Position numbers and translations under genes: made by a program
The notes under the pieces: generated by a model
Databases searched by the model: none
Told to the model about the DNA's origin: nothing
What the model saw: only the letters and a program-made list of their open reading frames with translations
In this document: positions 23,664-36,759 of the stretch, piece by piece
Numbering within the stretch: the stretch's first letter is position 1
How the letters are laid out: each line of letters begins with the position of its first letter
From: Albifimbria verrucaria
Lineage: Eukaryota > Ascomycota > Sordariomycetes > Hypocreales > Stachybotryaceae
Assembly: GCA_020081605.1 (NCBI GenBank)
Contig: JAHREC010000013.1
Span: 4,898,001-4,962,000, forward strand
DNA: 64,000 nucleotides
Reading direction: 5' to 3'

Positions 23664-26481
23664 TTATCGGCTGTTGCCGAGCGCACTGATCCTAGCTCCA
23701 GATGCTCTATGCAGCATAGACTCGGAGTGCTTGGAAACAACGCCACGCTCATGAGGAGCCGAGTCGTTCTCCTCGTAGTCCTCTTCCTCATCATCCTCCA
23801 TGATCTTGGTGGGAATGTCGTCCCTGACGGTGTACTGCTGGCTGGTACGCTCAGGGTAGTTGCCGTCGAGGCAAAGGACATGGCAGTGCTGCTCCGGTTG
23901 TGAATCAGGTCTGGGGTAGGGGGATGCTGGATGTACGACCAGGCTGCAAAAGGCTGTCGTCACCAGTCTCTGAAGTGGCGGCAGACTGGCCATCATCGCT
24001 CTGGGCAACGGAAAGGTTGCTGTGACGTCGGCTGTCACGGGACTCAGCATCCTGAGCCAGCTGCAGGCCCTCAACAGCGGCCTGACACTGCTCGGCGATA
24101 TTGCGGACAATGTGCGCAATCGCGTCCGTCTTGTCCTTTAAGTGGCGATCGGCCACATCCACAAAGCTCGATGCTGACAATCGCTTGTTGCTGCGAGATG
24201 TCGGCTTCAGGCTGCGGCTGTCACCGTTCGACTCCTCAACTTCACCGTGCTCCTCGTCGTAGCCAGTCTCGAGCTCATGCATCAGCTCATCGGGCTTAGT
24301 GAGGGACTGGACAATGTGCTCAAGGTGGTGGCTCTGTCCACCAACCAAGCTGCGAAGATGGAGGACCACCCTGCGGGCCTCGTCGCGCTGGCGCAAAATG
24401 GTGGCATTCGTATGCTGGAGCTGAGCCAGCTCCTTCTTGTTCTTCTTGCGCTCACGCTCGAGCTCCTCGGCAATCTCTTGTTGAAGTACGAGGGCCTCCA
24501 GGGCATCATCACGCTGCTTCTCTGTGCCCGTGAGACGAACAGTAAGACGAGCATTGTCGTCCTTCTGCTGGTCAATGAGCGTAGCCAAGCGGCGGTTCTC
24601 GCGCTTGTGAGTCTCAATCTTGACCTTAAGATCCTGCGTCTCCTTGGTGAGTTGCTCAGCGAAAGCTTGGAACTTGAGGAACTGCTGCTTCCAGCTCTCG
24701 AGCTCCTCAACTAGGTAGTTGTTGCGCTTCGTAACCTTGCCAAGCTCGGTATCCATACGGCCCTTGAGATTGATGAAGTCCTGCCATGCCTCCATGGCGT
24801 CGCGGGAATACTGGTTTCGCTCTCGGACGATTTCGTTGAGGTGTCGCATCGAAACCTTGGTCATGAGCGGCTTCTTAACAGATCCGCCAAAGACGGCCTT
24901 GATGCCGCTGTTGCGACCCAACTTCTCACATACGTGGTCCATGACGGCCATGACAGCGTCCTGGTTCCACCATTCGGGGTCCTGGATCGACTCAACCTCG
25001 CCGCGCATGACAATGATCTGACCGGCAGGCACAAGCTTGCCACCACCGTACGCGGAGCGAAGGTGCTGAGGAACACCTGAGGGAGTGACATCGCCGTTAA
25101 GAGCCTGGGTCAGACGAGCCACGAACTTGTTGCGCTGGCCGGGGGTAAGAGCTGTAGGGGGCTGGAGGTGAGGACGAAGTTGCGATCAAGGTCAATGACC
25201 AAAGCGTCATTGGGTGCCGTGAAGAGACTGCGGCACTCGGCAGTGACACCCAAAATGTAGGGGCCGGGCTCTTCTACCAACTCCTTTGCGTGGCGAGCGT
25301 GAACAACGGGGACGTAAAGGCCGCTCCACTCGAAAACACGGACGCAGTAGCGGATCGTCTCAGCAGCCATGGTGAGCATGGCTGGGTAATGGCTGACAAA
25401 GATGATGCGGCGGGTAGGGGAAACGGCAGCCTCAACGACACCGACAATGTTGGGAATAGACAAACAGGTGAAGAGCGGCCACATGGCGAAGTTCTGGAAA
25501 CCAGTGGGCGAGGAAGGGAACTGATAGCAGAGGGCATAGTCCTTCATGTCGATACGGACCAGGTCGTTCAGGCGAGGAGCAGGGAAGCTGAGGATGCGCG
25601 AAACTTCTTCGGCATGGAACAGGTTGGTAGCCTTGTTCCAATGAATCCACATACCACGGAGGTAGTCACCCAGAAGGTTGTAGAGAGGATATCGCGAAAG
25701 GAAGGAAAGGCAGTATGGGATCCAGTACGTCTCATCGGGGTTGTCGTAAAAGTCGGACTCGGTTCGCTTCCTCAAGTCGCGAATGGTCTCGGCTCTCTTG
25801 TCATCAGCTCGCGACCACACGCGCAGCGAGATACCGTAGAGAGTCTGGGAAGAGTCCTGCTGCAGAACGAAGGCGTGGTGGACGCAGTGCGGCTGGCTGC
25901 GACCGGTGCAAATCTCAACATCGTGAGGGAAGCATGCCTATGAAAGTTGCGTTAGCTTGCGTTACTCGCAATCGAACTTGATCAGTGTAGAAACCGGCAG
26001 TTTGGATATCACATACCCTCATAGCAGCGTGCAACGCACGGGCAATCTCGTTGTCCTGCTCCAAGCGAGGGCTGCTACCCAGAATCTCCGGGAGCCAGAA
26101 CTGGCCCACGGCTCCCTTCATGTGTCCAATCTTGCCCTGGGAAGGCGCGGGCGCCTTAACCCACTGGGAGGGCTCGCGGCCAACACCACAGACCAGGTAG
26201 GCATGAGTAAGGGTCTTGGGGGTGCGCTGTTGAGGCTTGGAGTTGAGCATCGAGGGGATGGGCTGGGTGATGCGCGAGTGCAGCGACGAGGTACGGCTCG
26301 GGATCAGGAGGTTGTCGGCATGCTGGTCGCGAGTGGTAGGCCGACCCTCGCGGTCGCCGGTGCGAGGGCGAGTGAAGGAGGCGTGGGTGCTGAGCGAGGA
26401 GCCATCTTGGAAGACGGTAGGAAATCCGTAGGAGGCGATGGAGGGAGTGGTCAGGCTGATGCAAACAACCACCTCGCGCAA
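23664..26481 (-). CDS. DENN (AEX-3) domain protein with C-terminal coiled coil
   Basis: DENN proteins are usually guanine-nucleotide exchange factors for Rab GTPases in membrane traffic. The visible exons end at 26017, then run 25937-23664 after a 79-nt intron. The upstream DENN part carries YLVCGVGREPSQW and FWLPEILGSSP. The second exon continues with the rest of the DENN module (YWIPYCLSFLSRYPLY, IIFVSHYPAML), then a long coiled coil (about 350 residues, rich in KRENRRL and EELERERKKNKKEL patterns) and a Ser-rich tail ending in ISALGNSR. Three breaks fit one missing C each in the sense strand, at G-runs 25157-25161, 23919-23923 and 23854-23856. The 5' end is not resolved. The frame stays open upstream of 26481 for about 50 codons to a stop without an ATG, so the true start needs another exon or a further missing base. 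Confidence 0.85.
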
Positions 26482-29400
26482 GCTCTCTTCTTCACACTCG
26501 ACAGGTCGAGAAGATGTGGGGAGAGAAAGGAGACGGTCAACGAGCCATTCGACAGCCGAGAGGACTCGAAAGGAAGCTGGTTGAGGACGGGAAGGGAGAG
26601 AGCAAGGTAAAATGGAGCCCAGGAGGGAGGAAAATCAATGGCGACGAGGGTGATAAGGTTCGCCCGGTAGAAGGAGCTACTCAGCGGCGGGCACTTCTCA
26701 ATCTTCTCCAGTCGGGCCAAGAGGCGAGACACCAGACACAGGGATGATAACCGTGCCTTAGTACTGGGGACGGGGAGCGAAGGGGGCTTGGGGGAGGAGA
26801 GGGTTTGTCTCCTCCAGGCTTGACCTGAGTCGGGTAGTGCCAACCTGCCCCCATGCTGCAGCAGGGCATCCAGGGGCAAGTGCAGGGAGCTTGGGTCACT
26901 GCAACTGCAAAAGGCAGAGACTCCCTGCTCGGTATTGTAGCCGGGACTTGGGCAGTACCCAGTTCTCGGGTGAGACATGATGTAGCCTGTACGGGGTCGG
27001 CCTGGGTCGTTCGGCTGCAAGCTGCAGGTACCCTCGGTACCCTGGCCGTCTGCACTGTGCTCTCGGGAGAGGGGGCACCTTAGGCCCCAGTTCTAAACGG
27101 CTTTCGCCTGTCCCTTGGTTGGTCGGCTGGCTGGGATTTTCTAGTCCCAGCCGGTCCTTCTGCCGGGAAAAGACCAGCGCAGGCCCGCGCAGCCAATGGG
27201 GTTGGTGGCACGTTCGAATTGGGCCCCAGCGAGGAAATTGTCTCGACGGACGATCCAAATGAAGCCCGGATGTGCTTGGTAATTTACCATGATCGGGCGG
27301 TTTTCTTTCCTTTTACTGTTGGCAGATTTTCTTTTTGCTTATTTTTCTCTCTCTTGGTCTCCCTCTTTCGGAGAATCACTGTGTCATGCAAGTATCACAA
27401 AATGCATGCATACTGTGCTGTAGACAAAGGCAATGAGGTACAGGCAATGCTGTACGGAACTGTTTCAACAGGGACTCATCAAAGGGCATCTACACTATCT
27501 CATCGAAGGCTGTCCGTCCCTCCTCGACAGACACCAATAGCACAGTGCAGTATAGCCATGGAGATGGTGGCACCCTCTTCGGCCGCTTGGGCCAAATCAA
27601 GTCTTCGGCACATCATCATGGAGGCGCCAGGCTTGCGGAGCGGGCGATGAATCAACACCCATATTGCGTCGTCCCGGTCGGTGGAGTAGGTACTGGAGTA
27701 GAGGGACCCATCGTGTGGGTGCTAAAACCAAAACCACAGCTTGGGTTGCTCTCCCCATCGCCGCACATGCATAATAAGAACGAGCTACATATATTACCTG
27801 TACCGTACATGTATTAACCCGGTCGCCGTGCCTGACAGACATGGCCCCTCCATGCAAAACATGTTCTGCACACTGCGCTGCACTCCATCGGAGCTTGAGG
27901 AGAGGAGCATGCAAGCTATAAACTAAACCTATGCGTGCCCGCATAGCAACCCGACCTAACCCAGCCCAGCTCAGGGCTGGGGGATGGGGATGGGACAAGA
28001 AGAGGTCATAGAGGTCAGTGAGCGAGGACGACAGGAGCGCTACATGGCGCTACGGAGCAATAGCGCAGCCAAATCATGTGGTTTTTCTGCGCGTCCGTGT
28101 GTCTGTGTGCGTCGATCTATGTGACTGCCTGTCAATGCACGGACGGCCCTGCGCATTGGCTGAATCATGAACACGCGAGGGAGGGACGGAGGAAAGGCTG
28201 GCCTGTCACCGTCATCAATCGTCAACACAATGTCCTGCAGAGCGCAGCACAGTATCACCGAGAAACATGCTCAGTCAAGTCATGAAGAAAGACGCCGCCA
28301 AGGCGTTTGACCACTTATCGCCCTCGAGCTGACATCTTCCTCCTCCCTACCTTGGGCTCGCCTCCAAAGTCACTGATCTGCACGTTAGCCCTCGACATGC
28401 TGCGCTATGTTGTGACTTGCGAGCCAACCAACAGCCCCCTCCCTGCCTTGCATATCCTCGCCATGAAACATACTGTAGACAGACATGGGCAGTCGAATGC
28501 ATGCATGTACACATCGACGGTCTTCGAGCTCGTTAATTGACAGGTAGTTTTGTCAAAGCTAACGCTTAATGCTCGCCTCGTTTACGCCTACTGTTGAAAA
28601 CTTGTAGTTCCCGACAGAGCACAGCCAAAAGCCGATCACAAACGAAATCCGCCCCAGAGGCTTTTTTATGAAGCAGGGATCTAGCTTCGTAACCAATTGC
28701 CCGGTCACGCTATCGTTTCAACAAGGGTAGGGTCATGTAGCTGTCAGCTCGCTCGCTCTGATTCTGCAGAAGCAATCACTTCTCCTTATCGACCTCTCAC
28801 ATTTGTCCGTATCCTCCTCGGCTTTGAAACCCCGAGAAGCGCCATTGCTATCTTCATGAGCTCTTCTCTCATACCACCCCTGATACGCTACGTGCCCACG
28901 TTGTCGTCTTCCCGTGGACGAGCAGACCAGCTCAGACCGGTACCTTGTTTCCAGCTAGCAGCTGCATTGGCGTCAAAGCGACAGCACCAGGTTGTGGCCA
29001 ACGACACTGACGGCTCTGTCAAAATCCAACCAAGCCAAGTTGCTTCGCGCACGGACTCGTGTCGTACCCAATATCCCCACTCGGACTGCAGGTTCTCGAT
29101 CGTAGCTCCGGCCCATCTTGCCACTGTCTTTGTGTGTCTTCCTGCAAACGGTCGCCTTGCTGGACCGCCAAGGTAGGGTCGTATGGCAGCTACCTAAGTA
29201 GGTTGATTGGTAGGCCCATATGCAGACTTGTCACCATGTACATCGCTTAACTGAAGAGTTTGCCTGCGTGTGGCGCGTTGCCCACCTCTGCCGTCCCATC
29301 CCGTCCCTGCTATACAGACCGTGGCTGGAGCTCTCAGCCGTTTCACAATGAGACCAGGCGAATCGACATGCGAGGACGTTGTGGGAGGTTTTGAGAAACA

Positions 29401-30432
29401 GGCGAGGCGTCGTTGAAGGTAAGGGCGCAAGGCGGGGCTGGCTGGCAAGGTCATCCCTGGGATATTTGATACGTTGCTCACGTAAACTACTCTACAGTCC
29501 CCAGGACGTCTCTTCCACTTGAGCATATCTAACCGTCTTGTCTCATCCTCCGAGTTCCACGATCATCCCAGCCTCTATGTTTTGATTAACTCCGCCAAGG
29601 CACATGGTAATCCGATATAGATGGAGCATCGACAGTAGGGATCCCACAACGTCCCCGCCGCCACAGCACGCCATCATTGACCAGCTACGGTTTTCTATAG
29701 CAGGGACTTCCTGCTTCGGAACTGGCAATTGTGAAAAGCTAACGTGTCGACCATGAACATCTGCCCGGTGCTTTTAGCCATTTGCGGCATTATTTCAGCT
29801 ATTAACATTTCCACATTGTATTTCCAGCGGGGCGATACAAGCGGTCATCCGATCATGTATTCCACCTTGGGGTGGATATGTCTTGTGGTACTGTAGTTTG
29901 TTCTTGTCCATCTCCAGTAACATCAAAACCCAACACCGTCGCCCTGCGTCCTAACATATTGCTTTGTCTTAGCAGCTTCGGTGAGTATACGGGACAAGGA
30001 ACCAGGAAGTAGAAAAAGAAAGCGCCTGTGGCCTCTAGAACTGCAGTGGTGATGTGGTAGAAAATTACAATAATCTACAGTTGTCTAACTGAAACTAACT
30101 AGTATAGAAAACAACACTGTGTAGCATACCGATACCCAAATGCCAATCGAAAATCTAAAAAAAATATGTTTAATATTGATAACCGAGATCTAGACCATAT
30201 CGGATCCTCTTCCTTTCCCTCTTTCTTTCGTTGAGTCTTACAACTTGGACAGGCTACCAAACCTCCAACAAGAATCTGTGACGATGGTGGCATGTAGGTT
30301 GTCGGATATATCACCTGGCCCGGGTATAGGGTATCTCTGCCAGTCCCCAACACTGTGGCCGCTGACGTTGACTGGGCGTTCCTAGCGATGATCGTGGGCT
30401 GGGCTACTATAGATCAGCACCGGTTCCAAAAA

Positions 30433-31440
30433 CTAGGTTTTGGTGCATGGGCCAGGGTCCAACCCAAGGCCCACGATCTTCTCGGATAAACATCTCAAGG
30501 AAGTCCATGGTAAAAATACCATGTATGGGTTCGGCAGATAGCCCTGGCGCGATAGGGTTGACCTCTGCCACCAGACAGGCACATTGGTGTTAATGAAAAA
30601 CGTAGCAGAGTTGACACTCATGATATGGACCACAGCGCCCCAACAAGTGGCAGCGAAAGACAAGACTTTCTAAAACCATTGATAAAAAGATAGCCACCAT
30701 TCCTTTTGCTGTCTGCAAAAGGCTTCGGAGGCATTGTCTTTGGTGTTGTCTCATGCTGAATATTCAGTGAACATAACCTGAAGACGAGATCTAGGTTCGA
30801 AAAAGATTGCTTAAAGAATGTCCTCATGTCAATGGTATTATTGCATATGTAGTAGTAAGCGATTTCCTTGCAGCCGCATCTTTTTGCCAGTAGATTACGC
30901 AATGTCCCCATGGGATCAAACCGTCCTTCTAACGTCCCATTGGTATCAGAACCAGGATCTAACACACCAACCATAACGATTATTGCAGAGGCAACTCGAC
31001 AATTGGTGAATATCAACTACACCAGTAAGTCACGAAACCTGACAATATCGCAGTGTACTTTGGCATTGAACATCTCACAGTTTTACAATTGCAACCAAGT
31101 ATGGTCGTCCCCGACAAACCTGACAACAAGAGAGGGTGGTCAGAATAGAATCAGGCAGGCCCTGTTAATACAGCAGCAGTTGGCATGTCCTTGATGTTGG
31201 GCCTGGTATGTGATTTCCCTTCTTCTGTTTTTAAGAAATGAATAAAGAAGAGCTATCATGGCCTGTTTCGTATCGACGGTCGCATATACTTCGCACAGCA
31301 ATCTCTGGACCAAGCATCGTAGATAAGACACTACCATCGGACACGACAGCTCCTTTGACTGCCATACAGGTTATACAAACGGTAGTGCAAGCAGGCTTAT
31401 TCAAGTCATGATTGGGTGACCAAACAGCACCCAAGACCAC
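30433..31440 (-). pseudogene. Possible decayed coding remnant
   Basis: Three adjacent minus-strand frames (31440-31231, 31016-30618 and 30663-30433) have peptide-like composition and no low complexity, with several Cys residues and phrases such as DTNGTLEGRFDPMGTLRNLL and SATFFINTNVPVWW. They are separated by stops and shifts that I could not join with convincing introns. I do not recognise a family. It could be a degraded membrane or secreted protein gene, or chance open frames in AT-richer DNA. Confidence 0.25.
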
Positions 31441-33576
31441 GTTTAATTGGTTATTCAGCCATCGTGTTAACCACTGTCAAAGTCCAGTATAACAGCACAG
31501 ATTGACTGCAAACCCGCTAACAGTAGAAGATGAGCAGTAGGTACTGTCCGTAGAACATTCGTGTAAGTTGCTCAAGGCACGTTTGCTGTGGTCACAGCAT
31601 TCCCTAAAATGTCAGTTTAACGACAGATGGCTATGAGAAATAGCCACAGCCAAGACGGTTGACGTATCATTGCACAGAATGTGCAACATAGATCAAAATA
31701 TAATCAGGATTCAGTGTGTGAGCAAACGCGCACTCGAATCTCGTTTTCGCAGCAGGTTGGGTGGTGTTGGTTCTAATTCATGCACATGTCCCCGAATGAT
31801 CCGGTCCAGAGTCTCGAAATATCCTTATGCCACCGAAGATGAAACCGGCCGAAATCGCTGAGCTAGCATAGCTCTTGATGATCACAAGACCTCATAGAAC
31901 TGCAGCTTGTGACACATTCTAGTAAGCCTGGCAGCAGCTCATGGAAAGGGCTTGTGCTAGCGGCGAGCAGGATTCCTAGAAGAGGTCGAGAGCTTTCTGT
32001 CGGGCCGTGGTGCGGATGATGATGTTGAGTCTACTGTAGATGGCACGCGCGTCTTGAGGCAAAATAATGCCCTTTGTGACTCATGGCTTACGCAGTCGAA
32101 AAGCATTGACGTTGTTCAGGATCTCCTGGGCCATATTCGAGGCGCATACGACGGACAAGCTCAAAGAACGATTTCAGGCGCATTGGCAAAGTAGAGTATC
32201 CGCAAGACGAGGAGGCGGATTGCGTCGACATATCGGTGGCAAGTCAGAAATTGATAGGTTGCTTCGGTGCGAATTGCCGCCTGCAGGAATTTCTCAACAT
32301 ATAATCCCTGTGAGAAAAGCTGGACAAACAAAACTTGGATGATGGCATCACAAGCAAATATTTAGCTTTAACATGTGATTATGGTTTGGGTGGAGCATCG
32401 CGAGACAGGGGTCGAGGTGGGTAGATTCCACCTTGGAGGAACAGCTTGACGTTTAATCGGTATCTCACTACCTCAAACAGGTCATGGCTAGTTACGGCAC
32501 GTTGCAGAAAACATCAAATTGCGACTCATAGGGAGCCTCGAAGCTGTGTCGGTTTCCGGTTGTAGATGTTCGTAATGAATAGTGAAGTAAGAAAGAAGAT
32601 GGTTGTTGTCTGCGATGCTCTGTATAAACCTGTAAGGATTATCTTGACAACACCTTAATCATGCAACCCTGGTCTTTTCTCCCGCCGTTTACCCACTTGC
32701 CTTGAATTGTCGGGTCTGCCACGGAAATGACAGCCGCCAAAGACACGAGCACTACGTCGAAGGAACCCTGAACGTGGCTTTATTGTCTTGGAAGACGCAG
32801 CCACATAAGATCCGGGTTCACTTGCGAACCAATTGAGAACGGGCTGAGACAGCTAACAGGCATGTTTAATGACTGCGTGCTTTATCCAATGATAACAACC
32901 CGTGAACATCAACTTGGTTCGCCAGCTCTGAACTATTGGGCTTATGATATGGGCACGGAATCTCCCGTAGAATGATTACATTTCTCGTTATAGGAATGAG
33001 TCTCTAGAAAGGGGACCGTTGGGAAGCTCAAGCGAATGTCCATTCCAATTACCAGCTTTCTATGAGATAAACAAATAAAGACATATAGCAGCCGTATACG
33101 ATTCTACGTTGCTTACAATAACACGTCATGGGTATCGAGTCATGGAGGAGTCGGATGTTGAGCTGGACTTAGTCGAACGATAGTCCTATGCGGCTCGGCT
33201 GGATGGTCCAGCACAAGATAACCCTGCCGATAGAATGGCGAACGTAATTCTTGGCACCCGAGGCAGAGGGCCATGGCTGTCAGAAAACACGAAGAGCGGA
33301 GATCAAGCGGCGGGGATTGCCAACCGCGGCAGATTCAACGGTGGTTGATTTAGGAAAGATCTGTTCTGTGCCATTATCAATAACTCGAGGGCCTAGTGCA
33401 GGTAAGAAGAGCAGGATGTGGCAACGAAGCTCAACGAAATGCTTGGCGTCAAGGAGTTCCGTCACCCGCAACACGATAAGCCCATCTGTATGCCACGTGA
33501 AGGAGGGAAGAGAAAACGACGCGGCAAGTGTTTGATGGGCGCGCATGTGATGATGGCCCGTCTAGTCTCCAACCGC

Positions 33577-33597
33577 CAGGCCAGGCCAGGCCAGGCC
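33577..33597 (+). repeat. CAGGC pentamer run
   Basis: About four tandem CAGGC units inside noncoding DNA. Confidence 0.8.
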
Positions 33598-34374
33598 ATG
33601 CAGCATGAATCGAATGTCAATTAATGTACGACAACGCAACGTGCTGCAATGCATCACCGAGCTGACAGAAGGGCACGAGCCAATAGGGAGCTTCCGCCAC
33701 AACGTCTCCCTCCGCTTACCTGGAAAGGGGACGGGCAGGGGACCTTTGACCGAGATGCTGAGCCGTACGTCTGCTCTCAGAGGGCAGAGGGAGAGACACA
33801 TGCATACCGTCCCGTCTTCTGCCGACGGCACCCACAGTTGTGGTAGCACAAGAAGGGACAAGAATTGCCCGGCGAGCCAAGGACCCTAGCCGATCTGGAC
33901 GGATGCTACTGTATGAAGCGCAATCGGGAAGATTTCGTCGGACAGCATCCGCAGGAGGAGAGGGCTTGGAGGAGAGGGGCGCATGTGCTAGACAGGGATC
34001 AAGAAGCAGGGGTTTTTGAGTGCATGTGTGCGTGTATGCGTGTGTGTGTGCGTGTGATGAGCGAGTAAGAGAAGAGCAAAGCTTCTGATGTGAGTGCAGA
34101 GGTTAAAGAAATGGACTTTCACATGTCAAAGGGCAAAGCTGGAATGCGTCACAGCCCAGCGATAACACAGTCTAAAAAACATCCCCCACCACCTCGCTCC
34201 ACCCGGACGTCCAATCCTCATCCATCCAGCTCAACCACATGCTTCTGCTCCACCCGCACCCAGTCGACAACGAACGACAAGCACATGCTTCGGGACCTGC
34301 TTTGCGCAAACCTGATGAAACAGGGCCCAACGAGGCACACGCTCCCGTAGTCCCATAGGGATTCGTTGTCGCAA

Positions 34375-34438
34375 TCAGCACCAGCACCAGCACCAGCACC
34401 AGCACCAGCACCAGCACCAGCGCCAGCACCGGCGCCAG
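34375..34438 (+). repeat. CAGCAC hexamer microsatellite
   Basis: About ten tandem copies of a CAGCAC/CACCAG hexamer with interruptions at the right end. It opens long artificial frames on both strands but there is no gene context. Confidence 0.9.
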
Positions 34439-35013
34439 AAAGCATCAGCTTCGTCGCGACGCTCCCATGCTGATGCGATGCATGGATGGGTTCGGCTCAA
34501 CCGCGTGCCTACAGTACGTGTGCCACTGAATGCGAGCTCGGCATTGAATCCGTCGAATGAGAAAAGATCGAGCCTTGCTTGCTCGCCAGAAGATTAATCA
34601 ATCGTGACTGCTTGAGGGTCCCTTTCCACCCACCCCCAGTTCCTCCCCCTCCACTTTCGTTGTCCGTGATGGCGTGCCTTGCTCACTGTCTGCCTTTGGC
34701 CTTTTTAGCCTCTGCGGCCCAACCCAAAAATTCCTCGTTCCTGTCATCTCGCGCTTCTTCTTATTCTCCTCCCGTCTTATCCCTTCCTGCTCTGTGAGAG
34801 TGCCCCTGCTACGCCGATCCCATACCGATCTACCTTATCGCATCCTTGCATCCAAATACCATCCTACTCTCACTACCACTCCAGGCGCCATATCTTTCCC
34901 ATCGCCGACAACCCCCAAACTCTCCCACCTTCTCTCTTTCTCTCTCCACACACTCTCTTTTCCATCGAATACCTGCAACGACTTAAGCTCGAAGCCTACT
35001 CGTATCCATCACA

Positions 35014-35661
35014 ATGGCCCGTCCTCAAGTCAACGGCGATGTCCCCAGCTCTGCCCCCAGCTCTGCTTTCCTCCAGGTATGTCTCATGCGATCATGCGTC
35101 TTTCGAACCCTCCCCGAGTCATGGCGCGTGCTTCTTACCCAATTCAATCTCACTAACACGTTGCGACAGCACCTGCTGAACTACCCCATCGTTGAGTACA
35201 GCCTTGACAAGCTCAAGTCCAACGGGTACGCCCAGAAGTCCATCCAGCTCGGTGATTCTGCCTACAAGAACTTCGCTGCTCCTATCCTCCCTTACCTCGC
35301 CAAGCCCTACGGCTACGTCTCTCCCTACGTCAACAAGGCCGACTCTCTGGGTGCCCAGACCCTGGAGAAGATCGACGAGCAGTTCCCTGTCATCAAGAAG
35401 CCCACCGCCGATCTTTACAACGACACCAAGGAATTGATCCTGCTGCCCTACAACAAGGGCCTTGAGGGCAAGGACCACGTCCTCCAGATCTTCAACAGCG
35501 AGTACAAGAAGAGCGAGCAGAAGGGCCTCGTTCCCCAGGGCAAGGCCGCCGTCACCACCGTGCTTGTCGTCAGCAACGAGACGCTCAGCTGGCTCAGCAG
35601 CTTCCTGGCCGCCAAGAAGGAGCAGACCTCGAACGCGGTCAACGAAAAGGTCAACCAGTAA
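35014..35661 (+). CDS. CAP20: CAP20/MPL1-like fungal perilipin
   Basis: Coats lipid droplets. CAP20 of Colletotrichum and MPL1 of Metarhizium are known family members linked to appressorium function. Exons are 35014-35076 and 35170-35661, with a 93-nt intron. The product is 184 residues, close to the length of Colletotrichum CAP20. After MARPQVNGDV, the conserved block begins right at exon 2 (HLLNYPIVEYSLDKLKSNGY) and continues with AAPILPYLAKPYGYVSPYV and ELILLPYNKGLEGKDHVLQI. No signal peptide or membrane helix is seen. This is one of only two genes here without a G/C-run break. The leader is strongly CT-rich, as in many highly expressed fungal genes. Confidence 0.9.
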   Translation: MARPQVNGDVPSSAPSSAFLQVCLMRSCVFRTLPESWRVLLTQFNLTNTLRQHLLNYPIVEYSLDKLKSNGYAQKSIQLGDSAYKNFAAPILPYLAKPYGYVSPYVNKADSLGAQTLEKIDEQFPVIKKPTADLYNDTKELILLPYNKGLEGKDHVLQIFNSEYKKSEQKGLVPQGKAAVTTVLVVSNETLSWLSSFLAAKKEQTSNAVNEKVNQ

Positions 35662-36759
35662 AGACTGGCATTTGGGGAGGCTCGACGAGAGCCATGCCCT
35701 GCCGGGGCGATGCACTTCTTTACAACCTTTTATATACCCACCCTTTCCTTTGCCCAGACACGGCGCTGCCGCAACCTACTTTGGAGCCGGCTAATTCCAG
35801 AGTGACGACATTCGCAAGGCGCCTACGCTGAGCACCGCCACGGAATTTATCATTGCCATTGGTGTTGTTCATTTTTCTTGTTGTTTCTATTTCGTTGATA
35901 AGCTTCATAGCTGGATTGTCTCGGGGATTGAGCACGTTGCGACAATAGCAAGGGACTGTGTGAGACTTGGCCCGTTTTGGTCAGAGCGCTGTCTGTTTGG
36001 ATCCGTTGGAATGGTCGATTTTAATCGTTGAAGCAAGGGAGGGAGGGGAAGGGCTCGGCGGAGCTGTAGAACAGTTGCGCGGGAGCCGTGACGGAGACTG
36101 CGATGGAACTGAAGCTCAAAATAGATTTCTATTCATGTCCAAATGTTTACCACGTTGTGCGACTCAACCGCAGCTGATGGGTGTTTGATTACGGAGGTTT
36201 GCGCCGGAGCGCAAGGCAAGCTCAACTCGGCATCGAGATGGCTCAATTGTTGGCTCTTGGCTATTTTTGCCTCGTCATGAAGGTGCCTTGCTGCGAATTT
36301 GCTTCTTCGTGCACCGTGGCCAGACTTGCCAGGCCAGTTGTGCGCGCTGCTTCATGCTACAGATAGCAGCGGTCAGGTCGAGGCATGTAGCGTGAAGCTT
36401 ACCTCAAACTTAGCTGTCCCTCCCTTCAGACTGACAAACCATGTGGTAATGCTGATCCAGCCACGGAGGGGACCCACCTGACTTTTTTTTGAGCCACTGG
36501 CAATGGGGCCGCCTTGGGTCTCTTGGGTCTCTTGGGTCTCTCGGGGCCTCTTGGGCCTGTCGGTGCTTGTGTGTTGCTGATGCAATGGTTACTAACCCAG
36601 CCTGACCCCTCCATTAGTAAACTTGTTGCGCCACCTTTCCCCATCCCATCCCACCTCACACCTCCACCTTTACCGTCCATTGACAAAGACCGGCCATTAC
36701 AGATATATTACCAGATAGTTTTCAAATATACATAAACAATTTCCTTTGCCTTCGATAGC
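35662..36759. other. Intergenic, CAP20 3' end and pirin promoter
   Basis: About 1.1 kb with the CAP20 3' untranslated region and the pirin promoter. It includes a TTGGGTCTC tandem repeat (36514-36555) and a CT-rich stretch just before the pirin start. No gene is supported. Confidence 0.6.
36514..36555 (+). repeat. TTGGGTCTC 9-bp tandem repeat
   Basis: Three to four tandem copies of a 9-bp unit, about 200 bp upstream of the pirin start codon. Confidence 0.8.

Larger units (their letters stand above)
26482..35013. other. 8.5-kb gene desert
   Basis: Apart from the unresolved 5' end of the DENN gene, I see no supported gene. Frames are short, mutually overlapping and without domains. The section from about 30.0 to 33.2 kb is more AT-rich than the flanking coding DNA. 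Simple repeats occur at 33577-33597 and 34375-34438. A possible decayed coding remnant lies at 30433-31440 (-). The CT-rich leader of CAP20 occupies the last 200-300 bp. Confidence 0.6.
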
